Assembly (NCBI RefSeq): GCF_001612635.1
Contig: NZ_BDAV01000017.1
Span: 144,026 to 208,025, forward strand
Origin: Nocardia africana NBRC 100379
GTDB lineage: Bacteria; Actinomycetota; Actinomycetes; Mycobacteriales; Mycobacteriaceae
Length of the DNA: 64,000 bases
Reading direction: 5' to 3'
The translations under genes were made by a program, and so were the position numbers. Positions within the stretch are counted from its first letter, which is position 1. Each line of letters begins with the position of its first letter. Positions 26,121 to 33,484 of the stretch are shown one piece after another. The notes below the pieces were generated by a model, which was not told the origin of the DNA, did not search any database, and saw only the letters and a list, made by a program, of their open reading frames with translations.

Positions 26121-28126
26121 AACTGCCCGTATCGACCTCTCTGCTACGCAAAGCGCTGGTGCCGCTGGCCTCCCTCGCGCTGATGGGAATTCTGCTGGTG
26201 CCCGCGCATTCGGCCATGGTCGCGCCGGTATCCGACGATCCGAACGGAGCGCTCGCGCACCGATTCCACTTCACCGAGATGCCGATCGCGCTGCCACCGG
26301 GGCTACCCCAGCGCACGATCCGCCATATCGAACCCCGCTACGAACACGTGGTGGCGTGGATGTCGTCGGTCAACTCGGCGGTGGCGATCAACGACATCGA
26401 CGGCAACGGCAAGGCCGACGATCTGTGCCTGGTCGACTCACGGTCCGATTCGGTGATCGTCACCCCGGCGCCCGACAGCGACACCACCCGCTACGCGCCC
26501 TTCGTCCTGAATCCGGCGCCGCTGCCGACCGACGACAAGATGGCGCCGACCGGATGTATCCCCGGCGACTTCGACCATTCCGGCAGGATGGGGCTGCTGG
26601 TGTACTACGGCGGCCGCACGCCGATCGTGTTCCTGCCGCGTGCCGGCGCCACGAAATTGGACAACAGCGCGTTCAAACCGGTCGAGCTGGTGCCCTCCCC
26701 CGCGGCTCCCGACGGCAGTTATCAGGGGGCGCGCTGGTTCACTCTCGCCGCGTCCGTGGCCGACTTCGACGGCAGCGGAAATCCGAGCGTCTTCATCGGG
26801 AACTACTTCCCCGACAGCGATTTCATCGGCCCGGACGGCACCCACAGCCTGACATTGAACGAATCGTTCTCCAAGGCGACCAACGCCGGCAGCGACCACC
26901 TGCTCACCTTCGAACACGCCACCGGCGGCGCCGATCCCACCGCGGATTACCGAGAAGTGTTCAACGCCTTCCCGGAAGGCACCACCAACGGCTGGACCAT
27001 CGCGACCGCCACCCAGGACCTGACCGGCACCGGACTGCCGTCGCTGTACGTGGCCAACGATATGGGACCCGACCGGTTGTTCGTGAACCGCTCGACTCCC
27101 GGCGCGATCAGATTCACCCTCGCCGAAGGGACGCGCGGGCCCACCGATCCGAAATCCTTCGTGCTGGGCCATGATTCGTTCAAAGGCATGGGCGCCGACT
27201 TCGGCGACCTCGACGGCGACGGTATGCCCGATCTGTTCGTCAGCAATATCGCGCAGCGGTGGGGCATCGTCGAGGCGAACCTCGCCTTCATGAACACCGC
27301 CCGGAACCCGAAAGAAGCCGCGGAGAAGTTGAATTCGGGCATCGCCCCCTTCCGCAACGAATCGGTGCGCAAGGGCCTGGCCTGGGACGGCTGGTCGTGG
27401 GACACCAAGATCGACGACTTCGACAACAGCGGCCGTCCGCAGATCGTGCAGAGCAACGGCATGTTCAAAGGCAAGACCACGCGCTGGCCCCAGGTGCAGG
27501 AAATGGCCACGATGAACGACGATCTGACCAAATATCCCTGGGCCTGGCCGAAATACACCGCCGACTCCGATCTGGCGGGCAACAACCGGATGGGCTTCTT
27601 CGTCCAGGACGCCGACGGCAATTTCACCAACATCTCGCCCGCTCTGAACGTCTTCGCGGCGACCCCGACCAGGGGTATCGCGGTGGGCGATTCCACCGGC
27701 ACCGGACGGCTGAGCTTCGCCGTCGCCCGCCAATGGGAGGCACCGGTCTACTACCGCAACGATTCTCCCGATCTCGGGCAGTATCTCGGCCTGCGCCTGT
27801 TCACCCCGCCCACCAACACCGCCTCGGGGGGAACCACGATCGCCGGTCAGCCGATCCCCGGCTCCCCCGCCCTCGGCGCGGAGGTCACCGTCACCACTCC
27901 GGACGGGAAACCACATGTGGCCCAGCTCGACGGCGGTAGCGGCCACGCCGGAAAGCGCGCCACCGAAATCCACTTGGGTCTCGGCGACATCGACGCCGCG
28001 ACACCGCTACCCGTCACGCTGAGCTGGCGCGACAACCACGGCGAGTTCCACACCCAGCAACTGCAGCTGCGGCCCGGCCGCCACACCCTGGTTCTCGATT
28101 CCGACGCGCGGGAGGTCACCCGGTGA
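26117..28126 (+). CDS. Secreted FG-GAP/ASPIC protein, UNBV-like (CRTAC1 family)
   Basis: A 669-residue protein with an N-terminal hydrophobic signal or anchor (about 9-35, ending near AHSA). About seven FG-GAP/VCBS-type repeats follow, several with calcium-loop character: INDIDGNGKADD, GDFDHSGRMG, ADFDGSGNPS, GDLDGDGMPD and DDFDNSGRPQ. The C-terminal ~100 residues form an UnbV_ASPIC domain (GAEVTVTTPDGK, then IHLGLGDI). Size, signal and domain match UNBV of enediyne warhead cassettes, whose role is unknown. It starts at GTG 26117, overlapping the oxoamine synthase stop as GTGA. It should act outside the cytoplasmic membrane. Confidence 0.85.
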   Translation: MKLPVSTSLLRKALVPLASLALMGILLVPAHSAMVAPVSDDPNGALAHRFHFTEMPIALPPGLPQRTIRHIEPRYEHVVAWMSSVNSAVAINDIDGNGKADDLCLVDSRSDSVIVTPAPDSDTTRYAPFVLNPAPLPTDDKMAPTGCIPGDFDHSGRMGLLVYYGGRTPIVFLPRAGATKLDNSAFKPVELVPSPAAPDGSYQGARWFTLAASVADFDGSGNPSVFIGNYFPDSDFIGPDGTHSLTLNESFSKATNAGSDHLLTFEHATGGADPTADYREVFNAFPEGTTNGWTIATATQDLTGTGLPSLYVANDMGPDRLFVNRSTPGAIRFTLAEGTRGPTDPKSFVLGHDSFKGMGADFGDLDGDGMPDLFVSNIAQRWGIVEANLAFMNTARNPKEAAEKLNSGIAPFRNESVRKGLAWDGWSWDTKIDDFDNSGRPQIVQSNGMFKGKTTRWPQVQEMATMNDDLTKYPWAWPKYTADSDLAGNNRMGFFVQDADGNFTNISPALNVFAATPTRGIAVGDSTGTGRLSFAVARQWEAPVYYRNDSPDLGQYLGLRLFTPPTNTASGGTTIAGQPIPGSPALGAEVTVTTPDGKPHVAQLDGGSGHAGKRATEIHLGLGDIDAATPLPVTLSWRDNHGEFHTQQLQLRPGRHTLVLDSDAREVTR

Positions 28127-29163
28127 GCGCACACACTACCGATCACAGCGGCGACGCTCCCGATCGTTCGCAACTGCCCCGGTGGCGAAGGATCATCGGC
28201 GTCGACAAGGAGGGGCGCGATCCGCGCTATCTCGCGCTGCGCAATTTCGCGGCCTCACTGACGTTCTTCAACATCCTCGGCTTCCTCTGGCTCGGTTTCG
28301 AGCAGCCGTGGTTGTGGCCGTTCCTGTCCGCGGCGACCGCCTACGTCGTCGAACTGGCACTGGAAACCCTTGCCGCCTGGGCCTACCGGCGCCGGCCGGG
28401 ATATCTCGGTAACGGGTTACGCGGGCTGATGGTGTTCCTGATGCCGGCGCACATCACCGGACTGGCCTTCAACTTCCTGATGTACGCGGCGGACCGATTC
28501 CTGCCCATCATGTTCGGCATCACCGTCGCCGTCGGCACCAAATGGGTGCTGCGCGCCAAGATCAACGGCAAGATGAAGCACTTCATGAACCCGTCGAATT
28601 TCGGGATCGTGGTATCGCTTCTGCTCTTCCCCCAGATCGCGGTGGTCGGCCCGTACCACTTCGTGGAGAACATCTCGGGTCCGGCCGACGCACTGATCGT
28701 GCTGGGCCTGCTGATGGCGGGAACCATGTTGAACGCCAAGCTCACCAAGAAGACGCCACTGATCCTGGCCTGGCTGGCGGCATTCGTCCTGCAGGCGGTG
28801 CTGCGCGGCCTGTTCGAACCGGATATCTCGATGATCGCCGCGCTGACGCCGATCACCGGCCTGGCCTTCGTGCTCTACACGAACTACATGATCACCGACC
28901 CCGCGACCTCGCCGTTCAGCACCCGCAACCAAATCGCGTTCGGCGCTTCGGTCGGCATCATGTACGGGATCCTGATGGTGCTGCACGTCTCGTTCGGTCT
29001 GTTCTTCGCCCTCGTGATCGTCTGTGCCGTGCGCGGCATCTACTGGTGGTCGCGCAATATCCGCGAATGGCTCGGGCGCCGCGCCGAATTCGACCGCGAT
29101 CCGGTTTCCGTGCGGGTGCGGGAGCCGCTGCCCGCGCCCGAACCCGCGCCGGTTCCCTCCTGA
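28123..29163 (+). CDS. RnfD/NqrB-like membrane protein, UNBU-like
   Basis: A 346-residue polytopic membrane protein with about eight helices between residues 38 and 310, and hydrophilic tails. It carries MKHFMNPSNFGIVVSLLLFP and TNYMITDPATSPFSTRNQIAFG, both conserved in the RnfD/NqrB-related proteins annotated as UNBU in enediyne clusters. RnfD and NqrB carry covalently bound flavin and move electrons across the membrane; whether UNBU does is unproven. GTG 28123 overlaps the UNBV stop (GTGA), so the two are co-translated. A transmembrane redox or transport role for the pathway product is inference. Confidence 0.83.
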   Translation: MSAHTTDHSGDAPDRSQLPRWRRIIGVDKEGRDPRYLALRNFAASLTFFNILGFLWLGFEQPWLWPFLSAATAYVVELALETLAAWAYRRRPGYLGNGLRGLMVFLMPAHITGLAFNFLMYAADRFLPIMFGITVAVGTKWVLRAKINGKMKHFMNPSNFGIVVSLLLFPQIAVVGPYHFVENISGPADALIVLGLLMAGTMLNAKLTKKTPLILAWLAAFVLQAVLRGLFEPDISMIAALTPITGLAFVLYTNYMITDPATSPFSTRNQIAFGASVGIMYGILMVLHVSFGLFFALVIVCAVRGIYWWSRNIREWLGRRAEFDRDPVSVRVREPLPAPEPAPVPS

Positions 29164-29199
29164 CCGAAAACACCTCGCAGCAACAGAATCGAGACCACC

Positions 29200-30171
29200 A
29201 TGCCTTCCGTCTTCGGACCGATTCGCTCTCTCCTGCTCGGCACCGGCTCCCAGGAATCGCCGCTGAACCGACCGGGATTCGCAGCACCCAGCCCGGCCAC
29301 CGCCGCCGAACTCGAACGGGTCGCCACCCACCTGGCCTCCAGTATCGATATGGCGGTGCGCAGCAAGAACAACGACGAGGTGATCGCCACGATCGCGGCA
29401 CTTCCGCAGCAGTATCAGGGTTTCGCCTTCGAGGGCGCCGCGACGGGATTGGCCGCCGTCGACTCGATCACCCCGTTCGGCCACCGGGCGCACGACCTGA
29501 TCGCCGGCCCGGCCGCGAAACACGCTCTGACCATGTACGTCGGGGTCGGCCTGGCAATGGGCCGCATCCCGAAGGCGTTGTGGCGCAAGACCCTTCCGAA
29601 ACACGAGAGCTACCGATGGCTGGCCCTGGACGGGTACGGCTTCTACAACGCCTTCTTCCACACCGAGAAATGGGTGGGCCGCCACTACGTCGACAACCGC
29701 CTGCCGCGCTGGATGGGAGACCCGGCGCCCCTGCACCGCGCCATCGATCAGGGGATCGGCCGCGCGCTGTGGTTCATCGGCGGCGGCTCCGTCGAGGGGG
29801 TCGCGAAGATGATCGAGGAATTCGACAGCAACCGCCACCCCGACCTCTGGGACGGCATCGGCATCGCGACCACGTTCGCCGGCGGCGTCGAGGCCGCCGA
29901 TCTGGAGGCGATCCTGGCCCGCGTACCGCAGTTCCGGACCCAGCTGGCCGCCGGCTCGGCGATGGTCGCCAAGATCCGGCAGCAGGCCGACAACGCCACC
30001 GCGCATACCCACGTCGCCGTGCGGACCTACACCGGGCGCGGCATCGACGAGGCCGCGGCGCTCATCGATCGCGCCTTCGCCGACGTGCCGCAGGACGGCA
30101 CGGCCGGCGCCTATGTGGCCTGGCGCGACCGGCTCGGCGTGCTCGCCGCGGCACCGGGAGACGACGCATGA
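29200..30171 (+). CDS. DUF1702 protein, UNBL-like
   Basis: A 323-residue soluble DUF1702 protein. Diagnostic segments in order: FEGAATGLAAVDSITPFGHR, MYVGVGLAMGRIPKALWRKT, WLALDGYGFYNAFFHTEKWV, DQGIGRALWFIGGGSVEGV and DLWDGIGIATTFAGGVEAAD. These match the family that includes UNBL of enediyne warhead cassettes. No catalytic role is established for any member. It follows the UNBU gene after 36 bases and overlaps the SDR gene (ATGA). The N-terminus is short and hydrophilic, so a cytoplasmic location is expected. Confidence 0.85.
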   Translation: MPSVFGPIRSLLLGTGSQESPLNRPGFAAPSPATAAELERVATHLASSIDMAVRSKNNDEVIATIAALPQQYQGFAFEGAATGLAAVDSITPFGHRAHDLIAGPAAKHALTMYVGVGLAMGRIPKALWRKTLPKHESYRWLALDGYGFYNAFFHTEKWVGRHYVDNRLPRWMGDPAPLHRAIDQGIGRALWFIGGGSVEGVAKMIEEFDSNRHPDLWDGIGIATTFAGGVEAADLEAILARVPQFRTQLAAGSAMVAKIRQQADNATAHTHVAVRTYTGRGIDEAAALIDRAFADVPQDGTAGAYVAWRDRLGVLAAAPGDDA

Positions 30172-30968
30172 GGGTGGACTGGACCGGCCGTCACGTCATC
30201 GTCACCGGCGGCTCGGAGGGAATCGGGGCCGCCGTGGCGACGGCCTTCGCCCGCCGCGGCGCGCGCGTATCGGTCATCGCGCGGCGGGAACCGGTACTGG
30301 CCGCCACCGCGCGGCGCATCGGCGCCGAATGGGCCGCCGCCGATGTCACCGACCGGGCCGGGCTGGCCGCCGCGATCAAGGACCTCGAAGCGCGCCAAGG
30401 CGATTGCGCCGCACTGGCCTGTTGCGCCGGGCTCACCCTGCCCGGCCGCTTCCTCGATCTGGCCGACGACGAGTTCGACATCCAGATGGCGGCCAACTAC
30501 CTGGGATCGGTGTACGCCGTGCGCAGCGTCTACCCCGGAATGGTCGAACGCGGTCGCGGCAACATTCTGCTGCTCAGTTCCACCTCGGCATTTCTCGGCA
30601 TCACGGGCTATTCGAGTTACGGGCCGACCAAGGCCGGCGTGCGGCAGCTCGGCCTGTGCCTGCGCTACGAGGCCGAGCCGCACGGGATCTCGGTGTCGGT
30701 GCTGTATCCGGCCGACACCGACACCCCGGGCCTGCAGCGCGAGAATCTGCGCAAGCCCGCCGAAACCAAGGCCATCACGGGGTCGATCGCGCCGCTGCCG
30801 GCCGACCGGGTCGCCGAGGCCGCCGTGCGCGGAATGGAACGCGGCCGGGCCCACATCACCGTCGATCCGCTGACCGCGTTCTTCCTGCGCTGGGCCAATA
30901 TCCCGGAAGACTTCGCGCGGCCGTTCTTCCGCCGGAGCATCGCGAAGACACGCGCGTCGCGGCCATGA
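30168..30968 (+). CDS. Short-chain dehydrogenase similar to 3-ketodihydrosphingosine reductase
   Basis: A 266-residue classical SDR. The NAD(P) site is TGGSEGIGAAVATAFARRGA (residues ~12-31), with RR after the second strand favouring NADPH. The active site has LLSSTSAFLGITGYSSYGPTK, giving the Ser and YxxxK. Its C-terminal half, with YPADTDTPGLQRENLRKPAE, closely follows the eukaryotic KDSR pattern YPPDTDTPGF...EN...KP. KDSR reduces the 3-keto product of serine palmitoyltransferase. In this operon it would therefore reduce the 2-amino-3-ketone made by the oxoamine synthase. It overlaps the DUF1702 gene by ATGA. Confidence 0.88.
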   Translation: MRVDWTGRHVIVTGGSEGIGAAVATAFARRGARVSVIARREPVLAATARRIGAEWAAADVTDRAGLAAAIKDLEARQGDCAALACCAGLTLPGRFLDLADDEFDIQMAANYLGSVYAVRSVYPGMVERGRGNILLLSSTSAFLGITGYSSYGPTKAGVRQLGLCLRYEAEPHGISVSVLYPADTDTPGLQRENLRKPAETKAITGSIAPLPADRVAEAAVRGMERGRAHITVDPLTAFFLRWANIPEDFARPFFRRSIAKTRASRP

Positions 30969-30996
30969 GAACCGCCCCACCGGAAGGACATTCGCC

Positions 30997-32010
30997 GTGG
31001 CAGGCACCGTAGATTACGCCGCCGGATCGCTGCGCGCGCAGCTGCACCGCATCTTCACACCCGGCCCGGGCGAAGAGGGCATCGCGCTGCCGGTTCATCT
31101 GCGGTTGCATTACGCGCTGTGGCTGACCAGACCGGAGATCGCTCCCATGTCGATGGGCATCATGGCCGCCGACGTCCTGTTCAGCGCGCGGTCGTGGGAC
31201 GAGATCCTGACAGTGCCGATGCTGGTGGCCTCGCTCATGCTCGCCGCCGCGATCCAGCTGCTGCACGTCGCCAACTGCCTGGCCGACCGCTGGGTCGACG
31301 TGGACTACAAATCGAAGTTCTCGCGGATGGTGCGCGATCTCGGGGTGCGGTTCGTCGCCCGCCAGATCTACGCGACCACCGCGTTCATCGGCGTGTCCGC
31401 GCTCTATCTGACGTGGGCGACCGGCCATCCGGATCTGCTGCCGCTGATCGTGCTCGGAACCGGACTGCTGCTGCAGTATTCGCTGCCGCCATGGCATTTC
31501 AAGTCCGCGGGGTTCTGGCAGATCCCCTTCACCTATCTGATGACGATGGTCTTCCCCGGCCTGGTCGTTCTGCGGCTCTACGACCGGGGCATCGAGGTCG
31601 CGGCGCTGGTGGCGATCCTCGGAATGGGCCTGACACTGACGGGGCTGTTCTCGATCAACACCGCCGAGGACCTCCCCGAGGACACCGAACACGACATCCT
31701 CACCTCCGTGCGCGCCCTCGGGCTGCGGACCTCGCTGATCGAATCGTTCACCCGGGTGCTGACCGGCGCGCTGATGGTGGCCGGTGCGACCGTGGCGCTG
31801 CGTGGTGCGACCTGGAGCCTGGTGCCGTACGGGGCCGGCGTGCTGATCGCGCTCGGTTTCGTGGGCAGCACGCTGGTGCGGGTGTGGTCGTCCGATATCG
31901 ATGCGGCGATGCCGGTGCTGCGCGCGCGAGCGAAGTTCTTCACCGCGATGGTGGCGTTGGTGTCGTGGGTCACCGTCGTTCCCGCGGCCGCCGTATTCGC
32001 CGCGCGCTGA
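30997..32010 (+). CDS. UbiA-family prenyltransferase
   Basis: A 337-residue membrane enzyme with about eight or nine helices. The two metal-pyrophosphate motifs are present: NCLADRWVDVD (consensus NDxxDxxxD, with Cys in place of the second residue) near residue 92, and AEDLPEDTEHD near residue 226. Such enzymes attach an isoprenoid to an aromatic or lipid acceptor, or cyclise it. As the last gene of the island it may tailor the polyketide-derived product; the acceptor is unknown. Start GTG 30997, with GGAAGGA about nine bases upstream. A strong hairpin at 32035-32063 ends the operon. Confidence 0.85.
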   Translation: MAGTVDYAAGSLRAQLHRIFTPGPGEEGIALPVHLRLHYALWLTRPEIAPMSMGIMAADVLFSARSWDEILTVPMLVASLMLAAAIQLLHVANCLADRWVDVDYKSKFSRMVRDLGVRFVARQIYATTAFIGVSALYLTWATGHPDLLPLIVLGTGLLLQYSLPPWHFKSAGFWQIPFTYLMTMVFPGLVVLRLYDRGIEVAALVAILGMGLTLTGLFSINTAEDLPEDTEHDILTSVRALGLRTSLIESFTRVLTGALMVAGATVALRGATWSLVPYGAGVLIALGFVGSTLVRVWSSDIDAAMPVLRARAKFFTAMVALVSWVTVVPAAAVFAAR

Positions 32011-32034
32011 CCGCGCGCGGGCTCCCACACGCGA

Positions 32035-32063
32035 ACGGCCCGTCCCTTCCGGTGACGGGCCGT
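32035..32063. terminator. Hairpin terminator ending the biosynthetic operon
   Basis: Perfect 10-bp stem ACGGCCCGTC (32035-32044) and GACGGGCCGT (32054-32063) with a nine-base loop, between the convergent UbiA and inhibitor genes. It could stop transcription from both sides. Confidence 0.75.
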
Positions 32064-32079
32064 ATCGATACCGAACGTA

Positions 32080-32514
32080 TTACCGCACGGTGACGGTCAT
32101 CGAGAACCGCTGGCCCGGGTTGGCCTGATCCCACGGCCGCACCGACACCAGGCTCAGCCGGGTGCTGCCGGCGCGGGCCGCGGTGAAGGTCCACACGCTG
32201 GTACCGGGCGCACCCGGCATCGAGCTGCCCGGCCGGAACACCGGATCACCCTCCTGAGCGAGCACCCCGCGGTCGACGTCACCGATCTGCCAGACGTAAC
32301 CGGACGTCGGGTTGTCGGGCAGGGCCACCGCCAGTTCCTGACCGACATCGAGGGTCGTGGTCCCGCCGTCGCCGTCGGTACCGACGATGATCGGCTCCGA
32401 TACCGCCTGCACGGCACCGGGCACCGCGGGAATCGGGTCGGCCCCGGCAACCGCATTCGCCCCACCGGCCGTCAGCGCCAGACCGAACACAACCATCAGC
32501 AAAGGTGTACGCAC
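32080..32514 (-). CDS. Secreted chagasin-type (I42) cysteine-protease inhibitor
   Basis: A 144-residue exported protein. A signal peptide (about 1-24: LLMVVFGLALTAGGANAVAGA) precedes a chagasin-like domain. The inhibitory loops are visible: LPDNPTSGYVWQI (family NPTTGYxW) and VSVRPWDQ (family RPW). Known members block papain-type cysteine proteases with three loops; the bacterial targets are mostly unknown. The start is GTG 32514, behind GGAAGGA; the ATG four bases upstream is out of frame. It stands alone and convergent to the island, so a functional link to it is doubtful. Confidence 0.85.
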   Translation of the reverse strand: MRTPLLMVVFGLALTAGGANAVAGADPIPAVPGAVQAVSEPIIVGTDGDGGTTTLDVGQELAVALPDNPTSGYVWQIGDVDRGVLAQEGDPVFRPGSSMPGAPGTSVWTFTAARAGSTRLSLVSVRPWDQANPGQRFSMTVTVR

Positions 32515-32561
32515 CGCATTCCTTCCATATTCAAACGGGCGTCCACACCCTACAGTCGTGC

Positions 32562-33368
32562 TCAGCTCAGCAATGCCAAACCGCCATAGGCACCGGAGAA
32601 TTCGGGATGCTCCCCCACATCCGCCGGATTGTCCGGCCGCCACAGCGGCAGATGCACCAGTCCCGGTTCCAGCAGCGGCCAGTCGTGGAAGAATCCCGCG
32701 ATATGGTCCTTGTCGCGCAGCACGATCTCGGTCGAGGTGCGTCCCGAAAGCTTCTGCGCCTCCAGCACTTCGACCGGCTGCCCGTCGGCGGTGGCATGGG
32801 TGATCGCCAGATAGCTGCCCGGGACGACGGCTTGCTGCAGTCGTGCCACACATCCGGCAGGATCGGCCTCGTCCGGGACGAAATGCAATACTCCCAAGAG
32901 CAATACGGCGATCGGCCGGTCGAAGTCCAGCACCTCCCGCACCAGCGGATCGTTCAGAATCCTGTCCGGCTCGGCGACATCGGCCTGAACGACCGCCGCA
33001 TGCGGATTGCCGTCCAGAATCGCCCGGCTGTGCGCCACCGCCACCGGGTCGATATCGACGTAGACCACCCGCGCCTGCGGATTGCGCGCCTGCGCCACCT
33101 CGTGCACATTGCCGACGGTCGGAATGCCCGAGCCCAGATCCAGGAATTGGGTGATGCCGGCGTCCACCAGATGACGCACGCAGCGGCGCAACAGATCTCG
33201 ATTGGCCCGCATGGTTTCGGCGACATTCGGAGTGAACGATTCGATCTGGCGGGCCAGTGTGCGATCGATCTCGAAATTGTGCATCCCGCCGACGAAATAG
33301 TCGTACACCCGGGATGCGCTGGGCCGATCCAGGTCGATACCTTCCGGCGCCCAACTGGGTCTGGTCAT
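32562..33368 (-). CDS. DUF574-type SAM-dependent methyltransferase
   Basis: A 268-residue protein of the S-adenosylmethionine methyltransferase family often called DUF574, abundant in actinomycetes. Hallmarks: DLDRPSASRVYDYFVGGMHNFEIDR at the N-terminus, the SAM site QFLDLGSGIPTVGNVHEVAQ and VYVDIDPVAVAHSRAIL. The acceptor is unknown. ATG 33368 follows GAGAGG by about six bases. The gene is divergent from the PAS-GGDEF-EAL gene at 33485. Many genomes carry dozens of paralogues, so its position near the island need not be meaningful. Confidence 0.88.
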   Translation of the reverse strand: MTRPSWAPEGIDLDRPSASRVYDYFVGGMHNFEIDRTLARQIESFTPNVAETMRANRDLLRRCVRHLVDAGITQFLDLGSGIPTVGNVHEVAQARNPQARVVYVDIDPVAVAHSRAILDGNPHAAVVQADVAEPDRILNDPLVREVLDFDRPIAVLLLGVLHFVPDEADPAGCVARLQQAVVPGSYLAITHATADGQPVEVLEAQKLSGRTSTEIVLRDKDHIAGFFHDWPLLEPGLVHLPLWRPDNPADVGEHPEFSGAYGGLALLS

Positions 33369-33471
33369 CGCAACCTCTCTGGAATCCAACCCCGCCGGAA
33401 GGCGAAGCCACGCAATCGTATTCGACACACGTGCGAAACTCCCGCGGTTCACATGAAGTCCACGCCCCCGC

Positions 33472-33477
33472 TACCAT
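33472..33477 (+). promoter_or_regulatory. -10 box for a leaderless GGDEF-EAL transcript
   Basis: TACCAT lies seven bases before the ATG at 33485, which lacks a Shine-Dalgarno sequence. This places the transcription start at or next to the start codon. Confidence 0.4.
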
Positions 33478-33484
33478 CATCGAC

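Noticed and set aside
18418..32010. Enediyne biosynthetic cluster
   Set aside because: The UNB trio is present, but the PKS is fully reducing with ER, in KS-AT-DH-ER-KR-ACP order, and lacks the PKSE architecture; no TEBC-type thioesterase is seen. Calling it enediyne would be misleading.
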